From Agaricus subrufescens (Eukaryota; Basidiomycota; Agaricomycetes; Agaricales; Agaricaceae), in the NCBI GenBank assembly GCA_029945375.1, contig CM057060.1, forward strand, positions 868,001 to 932,000: a stretch of DNA of 64,000 nucleotides, in the 5' to 3' direction. Positions 60,512 to 64,000 of this stretch are shown piece after piece. A model generated the notes under the pieces. The model was not told the DNA's origin, searched no databases, and saw nothing but the letters and a program-made list of their open reading frames with translations. The position numbers and the translations under genes are program-made. Numbering within the stretch: position 1 is the stretch's first letter; each line of letters opens with the position of its first letter.

Positions 60512-60836
60512 TGTAGCGACCGGCTATGTCACTATCCGATGTTTGTTATTTGTTTCTTTTTACACGGGCTAGACAAATAGTATGGACGTATATAAACCCC
60601 CTTTGACTATTTGTATTAGCCAGACTTTTCTTAACCCGATAGTTATCCCTGTCGAGTCCTCCGTCTGAAAGGTCTTCACCGTGTAACGTGACAGTTACCT
60701 CTCTCGTTACATATTTTCGACAGCCCCCACTATCAACCTCTAACCAAAAACTCTTACCCTCACTCGACGATTGGAAGACCCCGGTTAGGCCAACCAGGTA
60801 ATTCACTCTGTCAAACAAAAAAGACTAACTTCTACA
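60512..60836 (+). repeat. 5' long terminal repeat
   Basis: 325 bp bounded by a perfect 5-bp inverted pair, TGTAG at the left and CTACA at the right, the TG..CA form of LTR ends. It contains a TATA box and a C/T-rich right half. The 3' copy lies outside the window, so the boundaries rest on the end motif only. Confidence 0.6.
60590..60597 (+). promoter_or_regulatory. TATA box in the LTR
   Basis: TATATAAA about 300 bp upstream of the first open frame, in the position expected for the U3 promoter. Confidence 0.55.
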
Positions 60837-60887
60837 GTCATCGACAAATTTTCAATCAGCAACCTTGAAACCATATCAAAACAGAAA

Positions 60888-61787
60888 ATGTCAAGATACA
60901 ACTTGCGAAGCCGAGCTACTCAAAATCAAACTCAAAAAATACAAAAAAGTGAGTCGATCTCTCAAAAACCCGCTGACAAAAAATTTCCCGCACAGCCTCC
61001 CGGACTCCCAGTCCCCGACCATCTCCTTCCTCCTGAAGAGAAGGAATCCGTATTAAGACCCACCGTATCATGCGAGGAAAATACACCTCAATTGGAAGTC
61101 AAGATTGCCGATCCACTTGAGGATCCGATCTCTTCCACGGATGATGAGGGTTCACTCCCCCATTCATCAACAAGCCCCGACATCTCGGACGCGAGAGTCG
61201 AGTATAAAGATAATAACGTATCTAGCTTGTCTAACGACTTCGTAAAAGTAGTCAACTCTTTAAGTGCCTTATCACTATCCCCTAACGAAAGAAATAGTAT
61301 TAGTAACAATGATAACTACTACACTGCTCTGTACTCAATCAATCCGATCGAAGAAGAAAATTCCATACAACTAGAAGATGACCAATGGACCCGAGATATC
61401 AGTACGGCGGCCGCCAATCTTACTGAAGAACAAAGGGGTATAATATACAACAGACGAGCGAACGTTGAATTCGCTAATACAGCCAAAGCAGGGCCATCAG
61501 TCAGCAAAGGGAAAGGTATAGACCCTCGCAACTGGGGGAATTCCGAAATTCCGGAAGAAGAAATGAATCCGGAGGCCCAACAACGTGTACTTGAAGAAGC
61601 GAAACACATGATGAAAAAAAGAGAAAGAAGGCCTAAGGCCACCTCAACTCCGAGACAGAGCAGCACCATGTCGGACACGATAACCCCGAGTACAACAACT
61701 ACATCTGCACGAGAAAGACTAATGAAGCAAAGCGGTCAAAGCCAAGGTATTGGCAAATTTATAAAAAGTAACTACATAAGGAATTGA
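60888..61787 (+). CDS. retroelement ORF1, unknown
   Basis: 299 aa starting MSRYNLRSRATQNQTQK, 51 bp after the LTR. Polar and disordered: acidic Ser-rich middle, basic C-terminal third (EAKHMMKKRERRPK), then Ser/Thr. No catalytic motif. It stops with TGA at 61785-61787; the next codons in the same frame stay open, so this is either a separate protein or the front of a Gag precursor cut by a stop. Confidence 0.75.
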   Translation: MSRYNLRSRATQNQTQKIQKSESISQKPADKKFPAQPPGLPVPDHLLPPEEKESVLRPTVSCEENTPQLEVKIADPLEDPISSTDDEGSLPHSSTSPDISDARVEYKDNNVSSLSNDFVKVVNSLSALSLSPNERNSISNNDNYYTALYSINPIEEENSIQLEDDQWTRDISTAAANLTEEQRGIIYNRRANVEFANTAKAGPSVSKGKGIDPRNWGNSEIPEEEMNPEAQQRVLEEAKHMMKKRERRPKATSTPRQSSTMSDTITPSTTTTSARERLMKQSGQSQGIGKFIKSNYIRN

Positions 61788-61877
61788 GGACAATCGAACA
61801 TCGAAAATAATAGCCTAAGCAACTCGTCAGGAATAAACAGACCAATAGACTTGGTAAACCCCAAAAGCTACCTGGGT

Positions 61878-64000
61878 ATGGCATTTGATGAACTCCGGCA
61901 ACGATCCTCAGTCCCCGAGAGGGGAAAGAAACAACAAAACCACCGAAGAGAATATAATCGCAAAGAAGACAAACGACATAAATCCAAGATCAAAAAAACA
62001 CACTCAAAGAAAAATCCCTCTCATCAACATCGCGAATCCCCAATTGAGGTACCTGACCCAAATGACTCGGAGCCCGAGGATAGTTCTCCTGAACCATCTG
62101 ATTCTTCACCCAGCTCGTCAGAGGACGAATCTAATAGCTCAGATAACTCCTCAACAAACTACGAATCCGACTATACGAGCTCTAACAGTTCGAGCAATCA
62201 TTACAATAGGACACACCGCAGCTCCAAAAAGAAAAAGAATGGTTACTCACTCTTCAAACCAATTCCCCCCGAAAAGTATGACGGCTCTCCATCAATTCAA
62301 AAGTTCTTCAGATTCATAAAACAGACTGACGAATATCTGAGTGACGGCCGTGCTCCAAAAGAACGCGAAGTTTCCATTGCCTCGAAGTTCCTAATAGAAA
62401 AGGCGTATGACTTTTATTTGCTCAATGTGTCACTACAACCACAACGATGGAAGTGGCACGAATTCGCCGAAGCGCTATTCAACCACTGCTTCCCTGCTGA
62501 TTTCAGAACACGGCAGCACTCAAAACTGAACAACCTAAGACAGCGATCTATGACGGTCAAAGAATATACCAGTCAGCTTTACGAACTTTTCATAGTTGTC
62601 GGATTGGATGTGGAAAACTCAAACGATGAGCGCACCATGGCCGATAAATTTTGGCATGGTCTTCGATCAGAGATCCAGGAACAACTCTGGTTGAGTAACC
62701 TAAACCCTGACCTCAACTCCTTGGAAGAAATCAAGCTAACTGCAGAGCGAGTGGAAATGGCACAATCAGTGGTCCTTACCAGAAATTTCGAACACTCGAA
62801 TCATAACTCCTCCCGAAAGGGCACAGGTGATAGAAAATTCAAACGCTATCACAGAAAGCACTCCTCCCACAAACAATATCCATCCAATGAAAATCAGGAG
62901 AATAAGAGATACGATAGAAGGGAAAGACCTAAATTTGGTCGCAAAACCAACACTACTGCGAATATGAACAATGGTCATCGAAGGAGAAAAAGTAGTTCAT
63001 CTCCTACTTACAGACGCAAAACCTACTACCCCAAGGATGACCGAAAGTCGAACTGGGTACCCAAAGAGGAATGGGAACGGAGACGAAAAGAAGGGAGATG
63101 TCAGAAATGTGGCGACGGAGGCCACATGACTCGACAATGCCCCGACTCTCAATTCGTTTCTTCATCCTCTCAAGGGCCACCTGGAGTCCGATCCAATAAC
63201 GTAGAAGTGACTACAATTGATGAGACTGAAAGATTGCGAACTTTAGCCGAAACTACTGAGTGTTCAAATGAGTTGATACTCGCCTCCTTAGATGTGACCT
63301 CCATGTATGGAGTATCAATCACCGAGTTCCCCACCTGCACCACACATCTGGTATTACCAGACACTGAATCAGAATCGTCATCGGTTGAAAGAAACCACTT
63401 TGACGAAAACTCTGAAGTCCAATCAAGTCACAATATCGGAGAAATTTATGATGACATACCTGAACTCCTGGATATCTCAAATTCCAGCCTCGACAATGAA
63501 AGTGACGATGATATGGAACACGCTAAAGAAAGAAGAAGCCTGTACGAACAAAGAGAAACACATGAGACACCCGAAGATGATGGACACACATGTACTTACA
63601 AGAATGCCCTATTAATCCTACTGGCCCAAATCGAGGCTGGAAATATACACCAACCAAAGCGTCAACAAAGGAACAGAGGTGACGTGAAACGACAAGCTGG
63701 AGAAGAACCCATATTACAAAAAGTTACCGATGGTGACCGAATAGCTGTACCAAATGACTCGTTAATCTATGACTTTATCAAAAATGAAACCGAGGAAGTC
63801 GATCGTTGGGAAAGGGTAAATGAATGGGTAAAGGACCAATTCAGAAACAGCGAACCCAAAGAGGACACAGGTAACGACCTGGGACAACGAATTTTCAAGT
63901 TCTTGGATAATGGATCTCACTACAACGGAATCTATTACATGGGAAAACGCATGAACGAGTTTTTGTGTACTTACAATGGGCTGATTGGCGATGTCATTAG
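61878..64000 (+). CDS. retroelement ORF2: Gag-like with CCHC zinc knuckle (partial)
   Basis: Open in the same frame as ORF1 from 61788; the first ATG is at 61878 (MAFDELRQRSSVPERGKKQQ). A Ser/acidic region precedes a retrotransposon Gag-type capsid helix domain (PPEKYDGSPSIQKFFRFIKQ; WKWHEFAEALFNHCFPADFR; LNNLRQRSMTVKEYTSQLY; FWHGLRSEIQEQLW). Then come a basic stretch and the knuckle CQKCGDGGHMTRQC (C-x2-C-x4-H-x4-C) near 63100, followed by an acidic region. The frame is open to the window edge, where a protease domain would be expected next. Confidence 0.85.
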   Translation, partial: MAFDELRQRSSVPERGKKQQNHRREYNRKEDKRHKSKIKKTHSKKNPSHQHRESPIEVPDPNDSEPEDSSPEPSDSSPSSSEDESNSSDNSSTNYESDYTSSNSSSNHYNRTHRSSKKKKNGYSLFKPIPPEKYDGSPSIQKFFRFIKQTDEYLSDGRAPKEREVSIASKFLIEKAYDFYLLNVSLQPQRWKWHEFAEALFNHCFPADFRTRQHSKLNNLRQRSMTVKEYTSQLYELFIVVGLDVENSNDERTMADKFWHGLRSEIQEQLWLSNLNPDLNSLEEIKLTAERVEMAQSVVLTRNFEHSNHNSSRKGTGDRKFKRYHRKHSSHKQYPSNENQENKRYDRRERPKFGRKTNTTANMNNGHRRRKSSSSPTYRRKTYYPKDDRKSNWVPKEEWERRRKEGRCQKCGDGGHMTRQCPDSQFVSSSSQGPPGVRSNNVEVTTIDETERLRTLAETTECSNELILASLDVTSMYGVSITEFPTCTTHLVLPDTESESSSVERNHFDENSEVQSSHNIGEIYDDIPELLDISNSSLDNESDDDMEHAKERRSLYEQRETHETPEDDGHTCTYKNALLILLAQIEAGNIHQPKRQQRNRGDVKRQAGEEPILQKVTDGDRIAVPNDSLIYDFIKNETEEVDRWERVNEWVKDQFRNSEPKEDTGNDLGQRIFKFLDNGSHYNGIYYMGKRMNEFLCTYNGLIGDVI

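Larger units (their letters stand above)
60512..64000 (+). mobile_element. LTR retrotransposon, 5' part (runs off the window)
   Basis: 5' LTR at 60512-60836, then a short leader and two open frames in the same frame, the second carrying a Gag-like domain and a CCHC zinc knuckle. Protease, reverse transcriptase and integrase are expected beyond 64000, so family assignment (Ty3/gypsy-like from the Gag architecture) is provisional. No primer-binding site complementary to a common tRNA 3' end is recognised right after the LTR. Confidence 0.8.

Noticed and set aside
60837..60880. tRNA-type primer-binding site or Tf1-style self-priming site after the LTR
   Set aside because: No match to common tRNA 3' ends and no clear complement found in the LTR; cannot be supported.

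Overview
The window is nuclear DNA of a filamentous basidiomycete, most likely an agaricomycete. The evidence is dense genes on both strands, very many 45-75 nt GT..AG introns with CTRAY branch points, micro-exons, short intergenic gaps, and fungal versions of Srp40, Vcx1, creC, Tap42, Stt4 and Hop1. All gene models below were spliced by hand from the sequence, using reading frame, splice signals and family knowledge. No search was run.

Layout. 1-6.7 kb: a tandem array of four alpha/beta-hydrolase paralogues on the minus strand. 7.4-11.1 kb: SRP40 and lumazine synthase, divergent, then the Rag GTPase GTR1. 11.4-25.0 kb: a minus-strand block with the telomere protein RAP1, a Ca2+/H+ exchanger, a histidine phosphatase, DOA1/PLAA and the meiotic axis protein HOP1. 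25.1-28.2 kb: TRAPP subunit TRS23 divergent from a glutaminyl cyclase, and a small coiled-coil protein. 28.3-35.8 kb: PI4-kinase STT4. 36 kb: an intron-containing tRNA-Ser(CGA). 36.1-39.7 kb: the telomere end protein POT1. 41.2-53.3 kb: housekeeping genes (BCKDH E1 beta, creC, AHA1, APC15, MTHFR, YPT6, TAP42), several in divergent pairs.

53.3-64 kb is accessory DNA. It holds a NACHT (NLR-like) gene, a 71-bp tandem array, and the left part of an LTR retroelement that runs off the right edge.

The most unusual object is the array at 55.4-57.4 kb. On the minus strand nearly every 71-bp unit is a complete 68-nt intron (GTAAGT donor, CTGAT branch site, pyrimidine tract, CTAG acceptor) plus exactly 3 nt. 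The 3 nt between acceptor and donor are the main variable position (GAT, CTT, GTT, CAT, TTT, AAA). The NACHT gene can be read through two further in-frame introns into this array, in phase 0. A long open exon in phase 0 lies on the other side. The locus therefore looks like a gene with about 25 single-codon exons, any subset of which would keep the frame. Whether they are spliced one by one, or the whole array is removed as one intron, needs RNA data.
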